This document shows, one piece after another, positions 45,165 through 53,648 of a DNA stretch of 64,000 bases (its first letter is position 1; the number at the start of each line of letters is the position of its first letter). Made by a program: the position numbers and the translations under genes. The notes under the pieces are model-generated. The model was given only the letters and a program-made list of their open reading frames with translations, searched no databases and was not told where the DNA came from. Origin of the DNA: Verrucomicrobiaceae bacterium (lineage in GTDB: Bacteria > Verrucomicrobiota > Verrucomicrobiia > Verrucomicrobiales > Verrucomicrobiaceae); the NCBI GenBank assembly GCA_016713245.1, contig JADJPM010000004.1:620001-684000 (forward strand), given 5' to 3'.

Positions 45165-45725
45165 ATGGAAAACGACGTGCCCCCCACAACGCTCCAAGAG
45201 CCCGTTTCATCGTCGCGGCTGCTTCCGCTGGTCTATGAGGAGCTGCGGCGGCTGGCGCGTGGGCAGATGGCGGGGGAGTCCGGTCTGCAGACGATCTCGG
45301 CGACGGTGCTGGTGCACGAGGCTTGGTTGCGGGTCTCGCGGGACAAGGAACAGCGCTGGGAGAGCCGTCGGCATTTTTTGGGCGCTGCGGCGCAGGCGAT
45401 GCGCTGCGTTTTGATCAATCGCGCCCGTGACAAGAAGCGGCTGAAGCGCGGGGGTGAGGATGCGGAGCGCGTGGACCTTGATGCGCTGGGTGACATGGAT
45501 GCCGCGTTGGTCTTCGATGCGCCGGATGAGGAACTGCTGGCGGTGGATGAGGCGCTGGACCGGCTGACGGCGGAGGATGCCTTGGCGGGTGAAATTGTGC
45601 GGCTGCGCTATTTCGCGGGGCTCACCTGGCCAGAAATCGCGGAGGTGACGGGCATCTCAGAGCGGGATTTGAACCGCCAATGGGCTTTTGCGAGAGCGTG
45701 GCTGCGGGATGCGATGGAGGGGTAG
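45165..45725 (+). CDS. ECF-type sigma factor (PF07638-like), cassette B
   Basis: 186 residues, clearly paralogous to the sigma factor at 32684: LLPLVYEELRRLARGQMAGE, LQTISATVLVHEAWLRV, RRHFLGAAAQAMRCVLINRAR, and the region-4 helix-turn-helix LRYFAGLTWPEIAEVTGISE with RDLNRQW. The acidic residues usual before the LVHE helix are again replaced by S-A-T (T47), pointing to phosphorylation control. The kinase of this cassette lies 8 kb downstream (53649), after a secreted protein gene and giant B. An inverted-end repeat starts 2 bp after the stop. No anti-sigma gene is seen. Confidence 0.9.
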   Translation: MENDVPPTTLQEPVSSSRLLPLVYEELRRLARGQMAGESGLQTISATVLVHEAWLRVSRDKEQRWESRRHFLGAAAQAMRCVLINRARDKKRLKRGGEDAERVDLDALGDMDAALVFDAPDEELLAVDEALDRLTAEDALAGEIVRLRYFAGLTWPEIAEVTGISERDLNRQWAFARAWLRDAMEG

Positions 45726-45727
45726 GC

Positions 45728-45905
45728 CGTAGGCCGGATGTGTTCGGTGCTGTGAGCATCGCCGACACGAAGGAGCTGCTTCACCGAACCATCCGGCTGG
45801 TTTGAAGGTGTGCGGACATCCGTGCGCTCAAAGAAGCCGGATAGTTTGGCGAAGAGCGCCGAGGGGTGAAATGACGCGCCCTCCGCCAAACACATCCGGC
45901 CTACG
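45728..45905. repeat. Inverted-end repeat element, copy 1 (178 bp)
   Basis: The ends are CGTAGGCCGGATGTGTT and AACACATCCGGCCTACG, exact inverses. Inside is a second inverted pair, CCGAACCATCCGGCT and AGCCGGATAGTTTGG, so the element folds as nested stems on either strand. A second copy, 187 bp and very similar, is at 53406-53592 in the same orientation. No transposase is encoded. It looks like a MITE-like or REP-like element, or a structured RNA. It ends 38 bp before candidate promoter C. Confidence 0.85.
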
Positions 45906-45943
45906 ACACTGCGGCGGGTGCTTCCCGGCAAAAAAGTTTCCTC

Positions 45944-45975
45944 TTTTTTGCCGGGTTCTTTCTCTGACGGGGCAT
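45944..45975 (+). promoter_or_regulatory. Candidate ECF promoter C (before the small secreted protein)
   Basis: TTTTTTGCCGG (45944-45954), 17 nt, GCAT (45972-45975, in GGGGCAT). A hairpin follows, GGTGGAAA (45981-45988) with TTTCCACC (45994-46001), ending 2 nt before the ATG at 46004. The leader is therefore short and structured, as before giant A. Confidence 0.7.
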
Positions 45976-46003
45976 TGCCTGGTGGAAACCCATTTTCCAC
46001 CTC

Positions 46004-46498
46004 ATGAAAGCCGCACTCCTCTTCCTCACTGCCTTGATCGTGGTCGCTTTGCCCGCCTCCGCCCAGTTCAAAGACACCGAACTCAAAGTCAGCCCCCGCA
46101 CTCTCGATCGGGAAAAGAATATCACCCGCCCAAAGCAGCAGGAGCTGACACGCGGCCTGAAAATCACGGTGAAGAACACGAGCACCCAGCCGCTCGGCGA
46201 GGGCGAGATCGAGTGGGCCATCCTCGTGCAGCGGCCCAGTCTCCAGCGCAAAGCGCTGTTGAGCACCGGAAAAGAGAAGCTGCCGCCGCTGAAGGCCTCC
46301 GAGGTGGTGACTTTCAATGTAGGTGCCATCGCCGTGCAGGACACCGGCACGACCCGCCAGGAAATGGAATACCAGGTGATCGTGCATCGTGGCGGCAACG
46401 AAGTGGCGAAGGCGGAGAGCACGCCGAAGTTTTCCCAAATGGCTGAATCAGCCCTTGGGGCCAAAAAGAAGGGCAAGGGGGCTGGGAAGGCGAAATAG
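46004..46498 (+). CDS. Small secreted protein of unknown function, cassette B
   Basis: 164 residues. Signal peptide MKAALLFLTALIVVALPASA-Q. The mature part has a beta-sandwich look: LTRGLKITVKNTSTQPLGEG, EIEWAILVQRPSLQRKALLS, KASEVVTFNVGAIAVQ, MEYQVIVHRGGNEVAKAES. It ends in a Lys/Gly-rich tail (GAKKKGKGAGKAK). I do not recognise the family. It is directly downstream of candidate promoter C and 112 bp before giant B, so the two probably share a transcript. An accessory or anchoring role for the giant protein is a guess. Confidence 0.78.
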   Translation: MKAALLFLTALIVVALPASAQFKDTELKVSPRTLDREKNITRPKQQELTRGLKITVKNTSTQPLGEGEIEWAILVQRPSLQRKALLSTGKEKLPPLKASEVVTFNVGAIAVQDTGTTRQEMEYQVIVHRGGNEVAKAESTPKFSQMAESALGAKKKGKGAGKAK

Positions 46499-46610
46499 CC
46501 CGCCGCTGTCCCCGGAAAAAACTTTGTTACCAATCCACCCCGCCGCGTCAGGAGACTGCGTGAGCCCTTCATCCGCATTCGCACATCGCATTCCCTCACC
46601 CCCATACCGT

Positions 46611-49600
46611 ATGAAGATATCAACCACCTTCCTTGCGGCCGCCATGGTGCTGCTCTGTCCCGTGATGTCGGGCGCGGCCACGTTCACGGTCACGAACACG
46701 AACAACTCCGGCGCAGGCTCATTGCGGCAGGCGATCCTTGACGCTGGCGGCCTCCCTGGAGCGGATGTCGTCGTCTTGTCAGGCATCACCAGTCCCATCG
46801 TGCTGAGCAGCGAGATCGTCATCAGTGACGCGGACGGCGTGATCATTGACGCCTCGGCGGTGACGGGCGGCGTGACGGTGGACGGCGGCCCCGGCACGAA
46901 CCGAATTTTCTCAATCAGCAGCGGGGCCAACGTCACCCTGCGAAACCTCACCCTCACTGGTGGCAATGGCACGGGAGCGGCGAACACCGGGGAGGGTGGG
47001 GCGATCCTGAACCTCGGCGCTCTCACGCTCACGAGTTGCACGGTGAGCGGCAATACGGCGGCCACACGCGGCGGCGGCATTCAAAACGAGGCCGGAACAC
47101 TCACGGTGAACCGCTGCACCATCGCGGCAAACACAGCCGTCAATGCGGGCGGCGGCATCAGCAACGACCAGTCTGCGGGCAATCTGACCGTCACGCAATC
47201 CACGTTCTCCGGCAACACCGCCACCAACACTGGCGGAGGAGCCCTGCATAACGCCAACAATGCCACGGCCACCCTCACGCACTGCACCATCTCAGGGAAT
47301 CAGTCGCCAGGCGGCACGGGCGGCGGCGTCCGGCGTGTCAGTGGCAGTGTCACCGTCACCAACTGCATCGTCGCTGACAACACCGCCAGCAGCGGCTCCA
47401 ATCTCAACGGCACCATCACCCAAACTGCGGCCAATCTCACCAGCGGCAGCGTGCTCCTCGCCCCCCTCGGCAGCTACGGCGGCCCCACCGAGACCATGCC
47501 GCCGCTCGCAGGCAGCCCTGCTATCGACGCCGCCACCAGCAGCACCATCACCAGCGACCAGCGCGGCCTGCCCATCACTGGCGGCGTGCCGGACATCGGC
47601 GCGGCGGAGCGGCAGTACACCACCCTCGTCAGCACCACCGCTGACACCGGCGAAGGCTCCCTGCGTTCCGCCTTGAGTTATGCGGAAGCGCTACCCGGCC
47701 CGGACACCATCACCTTCGCCCCCGCCCTCAGCGGCCAGACCATCACCTTCGGAAGCGAAATCGTCCTCACAGACACCGGAGGCGTGATGATCGATGCCAG
47801 CGCCCTGCCGGGCGGCGTGACCCTCTCTGGAAACAACGCCGCTCGCATCTTCGCCGTGTCCACCGGTGCGATCCTGACCCTGCGGAGCCTGACGTTCACC
47901 GGTGGCAATGGTGCGGGCACAACGGCAAGCGGCAGCGGTGGTGCGATCTACTGCAATGGCAGCCTCTCCTTGGAGCGCTGCACCTTCACTGGCAACACCG
48001 CTCCCACAGGAGCTGGCGGAGCCTTTATGTGCCAGAACGCCGGTGCTAGCGTCATCGCCACACAATGCACCTTCGTGGTCAACACCGCGGGCGGCACTGG
48101 CGGAGGCGCGGTCGCGCTAGCCACCAGCGGCAGCGTCACGCTCACCCACTGCACGATCTCCGCGAACACAGCCAATGGCCCGAGCGGCGCGGGAGGTGGT
48201 TTGCGCCGCACGTCCGGCACGCTGACCATAACCAACTGCATCGTCGCCGACAACACCGCGACAACAGCCGGAACGGAGAACGTCAGCGGAACCATCATCC
48301 AGACGGGAGCCAATCTCACCAGCGGCAGCCCTCTCCTCTCCTCGCTTGGCAACTACGGCGGCCCCACGCAGACCATGGCCCTGCTCCCCGGCAGCCCCGC
48401 GCTGGATGCCGCCACAGGCAGCACCGCGACGAGCGACCAGCGCGGTTTCCCCGTCTTCGTGACGGCGGATGTCGGGGCTTACGAGGCGCAGATGGGTGCC
48501 ATCGCCACCACCACCATCAACGAAGACACTGGCACCGGTGCCATCGCCATCAGCGTCGGTGCCATCGGCACGCTCAGCGCCGTCTCCAGCGTGCCGGGAC
48601 TCGTCTCCGATTTCACTTTTGGCGGCAGTGGCGGCAGCCGCACCCTCGTCATCACCCCCGCCACCAACCAGAACGGCAGCGCCACCATTACGATCACTGA
48701 TTCCCCCTCTGGCGAGACGCAGACCTTCACGCTCACCGTGAATGCCGTGAATGACGCTCCCAGTTTCACCAAGGGAGCGGACCAGACAGTGGCGGGCAAC
48801 GCCGGCCTGCAGACCGTCACCGGCTGGGCCACCGCCTTCATCCCCGGCCCGGCGAATGAAAGCGCTCAAACGCTGGCCGGCTTCAATGTAAGCAATGACA
48901 GCAACGCGCTCTTCACCGTCCAGCCCGCCGTTTCTCCAGCCGGGGTGCTCACCTACACGCCTGCGCCGGGAGCCTTCGGCAGTGCGACCGTCTCGGTGAG
49001 TGTCAGTGACAATGGTGGCACCGCCAATGGCGGCGTGGACACCAGTCCCGTGCAAACCTTCACGATCAACGTGCTCAGCATGGCCGTGACTCAGACCAGC
49101 GACAGCGGCCCCGGCTCCCTGCGCCAGGCCATCGCCGATGCCGCCCTCATCCCCGGCCCGGGCACCATCACCTTCGCTCCCGCGCTCACCGGCCCCATCG
49201 TGCTCGCGAGCGAGATCGTCATCGTCTTCGGCAACGATGTGACTATTGATGGGGGCAACCTGCCTGGCGGCGTGACGATTGACGGCGGCCCGGGGATGAA
49301 TCGCATCTTCACGGTGAACGACGGAGCCACCGTCACCCTGCGGGGACTGACGCTCACCGGCGGTAACGGCACCGGCGCGAGCTCCGGCGGGGGCGGAGCG
49401 GTTTCGAACGCAGGCAGCCTGACGCTGACGCAATGCACCTTCTACGGGAACTCCGCCAGCGGTGCTGGCGGCGCGATACACAATGCTCGTGGCGTGCTCA
49501 CGGCGGACCGCTGCACTTTCTCAGCCAACAGTACCGTCACCACCGGAGGCGGAGCGATCAATCACACGTCCACCGCCACCAGTATGACACTCACCCACTG

Positions 49601-52600
49601 CACGATCGCGGGAAATTCCACCATCGGCAATGAGGGCGGCGGCGGCATCCGCAACCGGGGGCCATCGCTCACGCTGACCCACTGCATCGTCGCCGGCAAC
49701 ACAGTTACCGACGGCACGGGGCCGGATTTGAACACCACGGTGAATGTCGCCCTTGGCGGCGCGAACATCATCCGCACGCAGGCAGGCGCAGGCATCTACA
49801 CCGGCACCGGCACCAACAGCACCGCCGACCCACTCCTCGCCCCGCTCGGCAGCTACGGCGGCCCCACGCAGACCATGGCCCTGCTCCCCGGCAGCCTCGC
49901 CCGCAACGCCGCCACCGGCAGCACCATCACCAGCGACCAGCGCGGCTTTGCTATCGTCGGCACGCCCGACATCGGCGCGTATGAGGCGCAGATCGGAGCC
50001 ATCGCCGATCAGACCGTGAACGAGGACACAGGCTCCGGCGCGGTGCCTTTCACCGTTGGCACCGTTGGCACGCTCACCGCCATATCCAGCAATGCCACGC
50101 TGGTGCCCAACGAGAACATTACCCTGAGCGGCAGTGGCTCCGCCCGCACTGTGGACGTGACGCCTGCCGAGAACGAGAACGGCTCCGCCATCATCACCCT
50201 CACGGATAGCCTCAGCGGCGAGCAGCAGACCTTCACGCTCACTGTGATGCCTGTGAATGACGCGCCGAGCTTTGAGAGAGGCGCGGATCAAAGCATCCCT
50301 CACGACGCCGGGCCTCAAAGCCTTCCAGGATGGGCCACCGCCATCAGTGCCGGGCCGGTGGACGAAGCCGGGCAGACGCTCACCTTCAACGTGACGAACA
50401 GCGACAATGCTCTTTTTTCCGTTCAGCCTGCCGTCTCCAGCGATGGCACCCTCACCTTTACCCCGGCGCTCAACGCCAACAGCAGCGCCACAGTGACGCT
50501 GACCCTTTCTGACAATGGAGGCATCGCCAATGCTGGCGCAGATACCAGTGAGGCGCAGACCTTCACCATCTACGTCCTCGGCCCCTTCCCCTTCAGTGTC
50601 AGCCAAAGCGGCAATAGTGGCGCGGGTAGCCTGCGCCAGGCCATCGCCAACGCCGCCATCGTCCCCGGCCCGAACACCATCACCTTCGACCTCGCGGCGG
50701 GCAGCAGCGTGAATCTCACCACCGACCTCACCATCACCGATGCGCCGGGCGTCACGCTGAATACCGCTGTCAGCGGCGGCGCAGTGGATGTGGCGGTGAA
50801 TGCAGGCACGCTCACCTTCCGCACTGGCAGCGTGTGGACGGGCGGCGGACGCATCCTGCTCGGCGACACCAGCGGCAGCGCGGCGGCCACGGTGGAGGTG
50901 AATGGGCCGAACGGTTTCACCCTCGCCGCACCCATCACCGTGCGGGGCGGCTCCAGCGGGGTGAAGACGCTGCTCGCCTCCAACACCGTCAAGACCGGCA
51001 CTATCACCAACACCTACGCCGGGGACATCACCCTGCTGGCTCCCGCCACGGTCGAGAGGACGGCGCCTTCGGGATTCAGCGGACAGATTTCCTTCACAGG
51101 CAAGTTGGACCTCGGCGCGTACTTGCTCACCGTGAATGTGAATGACTTGGTTCGCTTCAACGGGCAGGTCGGGCGCTTCGATGGCACCGGCACGGCGCAG
51201 GTGGTAAAAAACGGCGTTGGTGGCCTCACTCTTGGAGGCAGCGGCGACAACCCCCGGCTGGCGGCGACGGTGAACGCGGGCTCCCTCTCCCTCAGCAAAA
51301 CAAGCAGCGCCAGCGTCCACGCCCTCGGCAGCGGGTTGCCCGCAGGCACCACCACGCTCACGGTGGCGGACGTGGCGCAGGCGTTTGTCGGCGGCGACCA
51401 AATCGCCGATACCGCCAGTGTGACGGTGGATGGCTACCTTGGCTTCAACTCCAGCGAAACCCTCGACGCCCTGAACGGCATCGGGTGGGTGGGGCAGCCA
51501 TCGTCGAGCGTATTCCTCACCCTCGGTGCGGGGAATGGCAGCGGGAGCTTTTCTGGGGCGTTGCATGACGCCGGTGGCACCCTCTACCTCACGAAAACCG
51601 GCACCGGCACGCAGACGCTGAGCGGGAGTTCCAGTATGTCCGGCGCGGTGCTGGTGAGCGGCGGCACGCTGAATGTCACCGGCAGCCTCGCGATGAGCAG
51701 CGGCACCATCGTGCAGAGCGGGGCTGCTCTTGCAGGCACCGGCACGGTGAGAGACGTCGCGCTGGCGAGCGGCAGCTTTTTCGCCCCTGGCGATGCCACC
51801 TTGGCAGGCAGCATCGGCACGCTGAACATCACCGGAGGCACGACGTGGGACGGTGGCGGCGCCGCGCGCTTTCACCTCAGCAACTCCAGCAACAGCTCAG
51901 ACCAGCTTGCCCTGAGCGGCGCACTCACCAAAGGCACCGGCAGCGGCTTCGTCTTCGATTTCCAAGACACCGGCGCTGCCAGCCAGATCTACACGCTCGC
52001 CACTTTCGCTAGCAGCAGCTTCGCCGTGGGCGACTTTACCGCCACGAACCTCGCGCCCGGCCTGCGTGGCTTTTTCACGCTGAACTCCGATAGCCTGACC
52101 TTCACCACCTACGCCAGCACCGAGGTCACTACCACGGGCGACAGCGGCCCCGGCTCCCTGCGCCAGGCCATCGCCGATGCCGCTCTCTCCGGCCCAGACA
52201 CCATCACCTTCGCGCCCGCCCTCAGCGGCCAGACCATCATGCTGAGCAGCGAAATCGTCATGGACATGACGAACCAGGGCAATCTGACGCTCGATGCCAG
52301 CACCCTCCCCGGCGGCCTCACCATTGATGGCGGCCCAGGCACCAACCGCATTTTTTTCATCACCAAAACCGGAGCCACCTTTGGCACCGTCACCCTCATG
52401 GGCCTCACGCTCACCGGCGGCAATGGCACGGGGGCAACTGCGAGCGGCAACGGCGGCGCGATTTTTAACAACGCCGGCACCCTGACGCTCGCGCAGTGCA
52501 CCCTCTCCGGCAATTCCGCCAGCTACGGTGGGGCGATTGGGAACTCCTCCAGCACGCTGACGCTAGAGCGATGCACCCTCTCCGGCAATTCCGCCACCAA

Positions 52601-53399
52601 CAACAGCGGGGCGATTGATAACTTCAACAGCACGCTGATGCTCGCGCACTGCACCCTCTCCGGCAATTCCGCCAGCTACGGTGGGGCGATTGGGAACTAC
52701 TCCAGCATGCTAACGCTGACCAACAGCATCGTCGCCGGAAACACCGCACTCAGTGGCCCAGACATCTACCGCAGCAGTGGCACCGTCACCGCCACCGGCG
52801 TGAACCTCCTCAGCAGCCTCGCCAACTCCACTCTCATCGCTGGCCCGACCGTCCTCGTCGCTGCCCCGCTGCTCGCCCCGCTCGGCGATTACGGCGGCCC
52901 CACGCAGACGCTGGTCCTCCTGCCCGGCAGCCCGGCCCTCAATGCCGCCACGGGCAGCACGGCCACCACGGACCAGCGCGGCTTCCCCATCGTCGGCACG
53001 GCGGACATCGGCGCGTATGAGGCGGGCACGGCCACGAATTTCAACGCCTGGATCTACGAAACCCTCCCCGCCACCGCCACCGTGCCGCAACACGCCGCGA
53101 CCTTCGATTTCGACGGCGACGGCGTGACCAACGAAAACGAGTGGCCTGCCCGCACCGATCCAGGTGATGCAGCGAGCTACTTTCGCATCATCCAAAGCGC
53201 GATCAATGGCACGAATTTCAGTCTGACCTTCCCCACGGTCCTCGGTCGCACCTACCAACTGCAATCCTCGGCCAACCTCGCCCCTCCCTGGACGGACATC
53301 GGCACCCCCACCGCAGGCACCGGCGGCAACATGACCGTGCCCGTGGATGTGACCGGCCAGACGAAGCACTTCTTCCGCGTCGCGGTGGGTGCCCCTTGA
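46611..53399 (+). CDS. Giant secreted beta-helix protein, cassette B
   Basis: 2262 residues from ATG 46611, which starts a signal peptide (MKISTTFLAAAMVLLCPVMS, then GAA); the frame is open further upstream without one. Five CSLREA/choice-of-anchor-Q modules follow, near residues 23-333, 338-626, 825-1128, 1325-1360 (start only) and 1836-2140. Each begins with a GPGSLRQAIADA-type motif, has VTIDGGPGTNRIF and LTLTGGNGTGA rungs, and ends LGSYGGPTQTMALLPGSPA ... SDQRGFP-type plus DIGAYEAQ. Ig/cadherin-like spacers lie at 626-823 and 1130-1323, and autotransporter-type strands at 1363-1833. A TSP3-like DFDGDGVTNENEW segment is near 2165. No barrel or PEP-CTERM. Probably a surface fibre or adhesin. 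Confidence 0.88.
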   Translation: MKISTTFLAAAMVLLCPVMSGAATFTVTNTNNSGAGSLRQAILDAGGLPGADVVVLSGITSPIVLSSEIVISDADGVIIDASAVTGGVTVDGGPGTNRIFSISSGANVTLRNLTLTGGNGTGAANTGEGGAILNLGALTLTSCTVSGNTAATRGGGIQNEAGTLTVNRCTIAANTAVNAGGGISNDQSAGNLTVTQSTFSGNTATNTGGGALHNANNATATLTHCTISGNQSPGGTGGGVRRVSGSVTVTNCIVADNTASSGSNLNGTITQTAANLTSGSVLLAPLGSYGGPTETMPPLAGSPAIDAATSSTITSDQRGLPITGGVPDIGAAERQYTTLVSTTADTGEGSLRSALSYAEALPGPDTITFAPALSGQTITFGSEIVLTDTGGVMIDASALPGGVTLSGNNAARIFAVSTGAILTLRSLTFTGGNGAGTTASGSGGAIYCNGSLSLERCTFTGNTAPTGAGGAFMCQNAGASVIATQCTFVVNTAGGTGGGAVALATSGSVTLTHCTISANTANGPSGAGGGLRRTSGTLTITNCIVADNTATTAGTENVSGTIIQTGANLTSGSPLLSSLGNYGGPTQTMALLPGSPALDAATGSTATSDQRGFPVFVTADVGAYEAQMGAIATTTINEDTGTGAIAISVGAIGTLSAVSSVPGLVSDFTFGGSGGSRTLVITPATNQNGSATITITDSPSGETQTFTLTVNAVNDAPSFTKGADQTVAGNAGLQTVTGWATAFIPGPANESAQTLAGFNVSNDSNALFTVQPAVSPAGVLTYTPAPGAFGSATVSVSVSDNGGTANGGVDTSPVQTFTINVLSMAVTQTSDSGPGSLRQAIADAALIPGPGTITFAPALTGPIVLASEIVIVFGNDVTIDGGNLPGGVTIDGGPGMNRIFTVNDGATVTLRGLTLTGGNGTGASSGGGGAVSNAGSLTLTQCTFYGNSASGAGGAIHNARGVLTADRCTFSANSTVTTGGGAINHTSTATSMTLTHCTIAGNSTIGNEGGGGIRNRGPSLTLTHCIVAGNTVTDGTGPDLNTTVNVALGGANIIRTQAGAGIYTGTGTNSTADPLLAPLGSYGGPTQTMALLPGSLARNAATGSTITSDQRGFAIVGTPDIGAYEAQIGAIADQTVNEDTGSGAVPFTVGTVGTLTAISSNATLVPNENITLSGSGSARTVDVTPAENENGSAIITLTDSLSGEQQTFTLTVMPVNDAPSFERGADQSIPHDAGPQSLPGWATAISAGPVDEAGQTLTFNVTNSDNALFSVQPAVSSDGTLTFTPALNANSSATVTLTLSDNGGIANAGADTSEAQTFTIYVLGPFPFSVSQSGNSGAGSLRQAIANAAIVPGPNTITFDLAAGSSVNLTTDLTITDAPGVTLNTAVSGGAVDVAVNAGTLTFRTGSVWTGGGRILLGDTSGSAAATVEVNGPNGFTLAAPITVRGGSSGVKTLLASNTVKTGTITNTYAGDITLLAPATVERTAPSGFSGQISFTGKLDLGAYLLTVNVNDLVRFNGQVGRFDGTGTAQVVKNGVGGLTLGGSGDNPRLAATVNAGSLSLSKTSSASVHALGSGLPAGTTTLTVADVAQAFVGGDQIADTASVTVDGYLGFNSSETLDALNGIGWVGQPSSSVFLTLGAGNGSGSFSGALHDAGGTLYLTKTGTGTQTLSGSSSMSGAVLVSGGTLNVTGSLAMSSGTIVQSGAALAGTGTVRDVALASGSFFAPGDATLAGSIGTLNITGGTTWDGGGAARFHLSNSSNSSDQLALSGALTKGTGSGFVFDFQDTGAASQIYTLATFASSSFAVGDFTATNLAPGLRGFFTLNSDSLTFTTYASTEVTTTGDSGPGSLRQAIADAALSGPDTITFAPALSGQTIMLSSEIVMDMTNQGNLTLDASTLPGGLTIDGGPGTNRIFFITKTGATFGTVTLMGLTLTGGNGTGATASGNGGAIFNNAGTLTLAQCTLSGNSASYGGAIGNSSSTLTLERCTLSGNSATNNSGAIDNFNSTLMLAHCTLSGNSASYGGAIGNYSSMLTLTNSIVAGNTALSGPDIYRSSGTVTATGVNLLSSLANSTLIAGPTVLVAAPLLAPLGDYGGPTQTLVLLPGSPALNAATGSTATTDQRGFPIVGTADIGAYEAGTATNFNAWIYETLPATATVPQHAATFDFDGDGVTNENEWPARTDPGDAASYFRIIQSAINGTNFSLTFPTVLGRTYQLQSSANLAPPWTDIGTPTAGTGGNMTVPVDVTGQTKHFFRVAVGAP

Positions 53400-53405
53400 G
53401 AAAAT

Positions 53406-53592
53406 CGTAGGCCGGATGTGTTCGGTGCCGTGAGCATCTCCAACACGAAGGAGCTGCTTCACCGAACTATCCGGCTGGTTTGGAGGTATGCGGAGGTGAA
53501 AGAGCCTTCGTGCGCTCAAAGAAGCCGGATAGTTTGGCGTGGAGCGCTGGGGGTGAAATGACGCGCCCTCCGCCAAACACATCCGGCCCACG
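53406..53592. repeat. Inverted-end repeat element, copy 2 (187 bp)
   Basis: Same orientation as the copy at 45728-45905. Ends CGTAGGCCGGATGTGTT and AACACATCCGGCCCACG (one mismatch to the exact inverse). Inner pair CCGAACTATCCGGCT and AGCCGGATAGTTTGG. The copies differ mainly in a short middle stretch, where this one is about 9 nt longer. It starts 7 bp after giant B and ends 11 bp before candidate promoter D. Confidence 0.85.
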
Positions 53593-53600
53593 CTAAAAAT

Positions 53601-53629
53601 TGTGCCGCTTTCACCCGCCGATGGGGCAT
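53601..53629 (+). promoter_or_regulatory. Candidate ECF promoter D (before kinase B); decides the start
   Basis: TGTGCCGC (53601-53608), 17 nt, GCAT (53626-53629, in GGGGCAT). The -35 box is weaker than in the other three (GTGCCGC against TTGCCGG), but spacing and the -10 box agree, and TTTC follows directly as in promoter A. The first possible ATG of the kinase (53628) lies inside the GCAT box, so translation more likely starts at ATG 53649. Confidence 0.6.
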
Positions 53630-53648
53630 GATCTCCAGAACCACGCTT

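Noticed and set aside
45728..45905. Minus-strand coding potential across the inverted-end repeats (CLAEGASFHP ... SVKQLLRVGDAH)
   Set aside because: Both copies show it, but it comes from the repeat sequence itself, has no proper start in either copy and differs in frame context. Treated as a repeat, not a gene.
53628..53648. ATG 53628 as start of kinase B
   Set aside because: It overlaps the GCAT box of candidate promoter D, so the ATG at 53649 is preferred. Not excluded if transcription begins further upstream.
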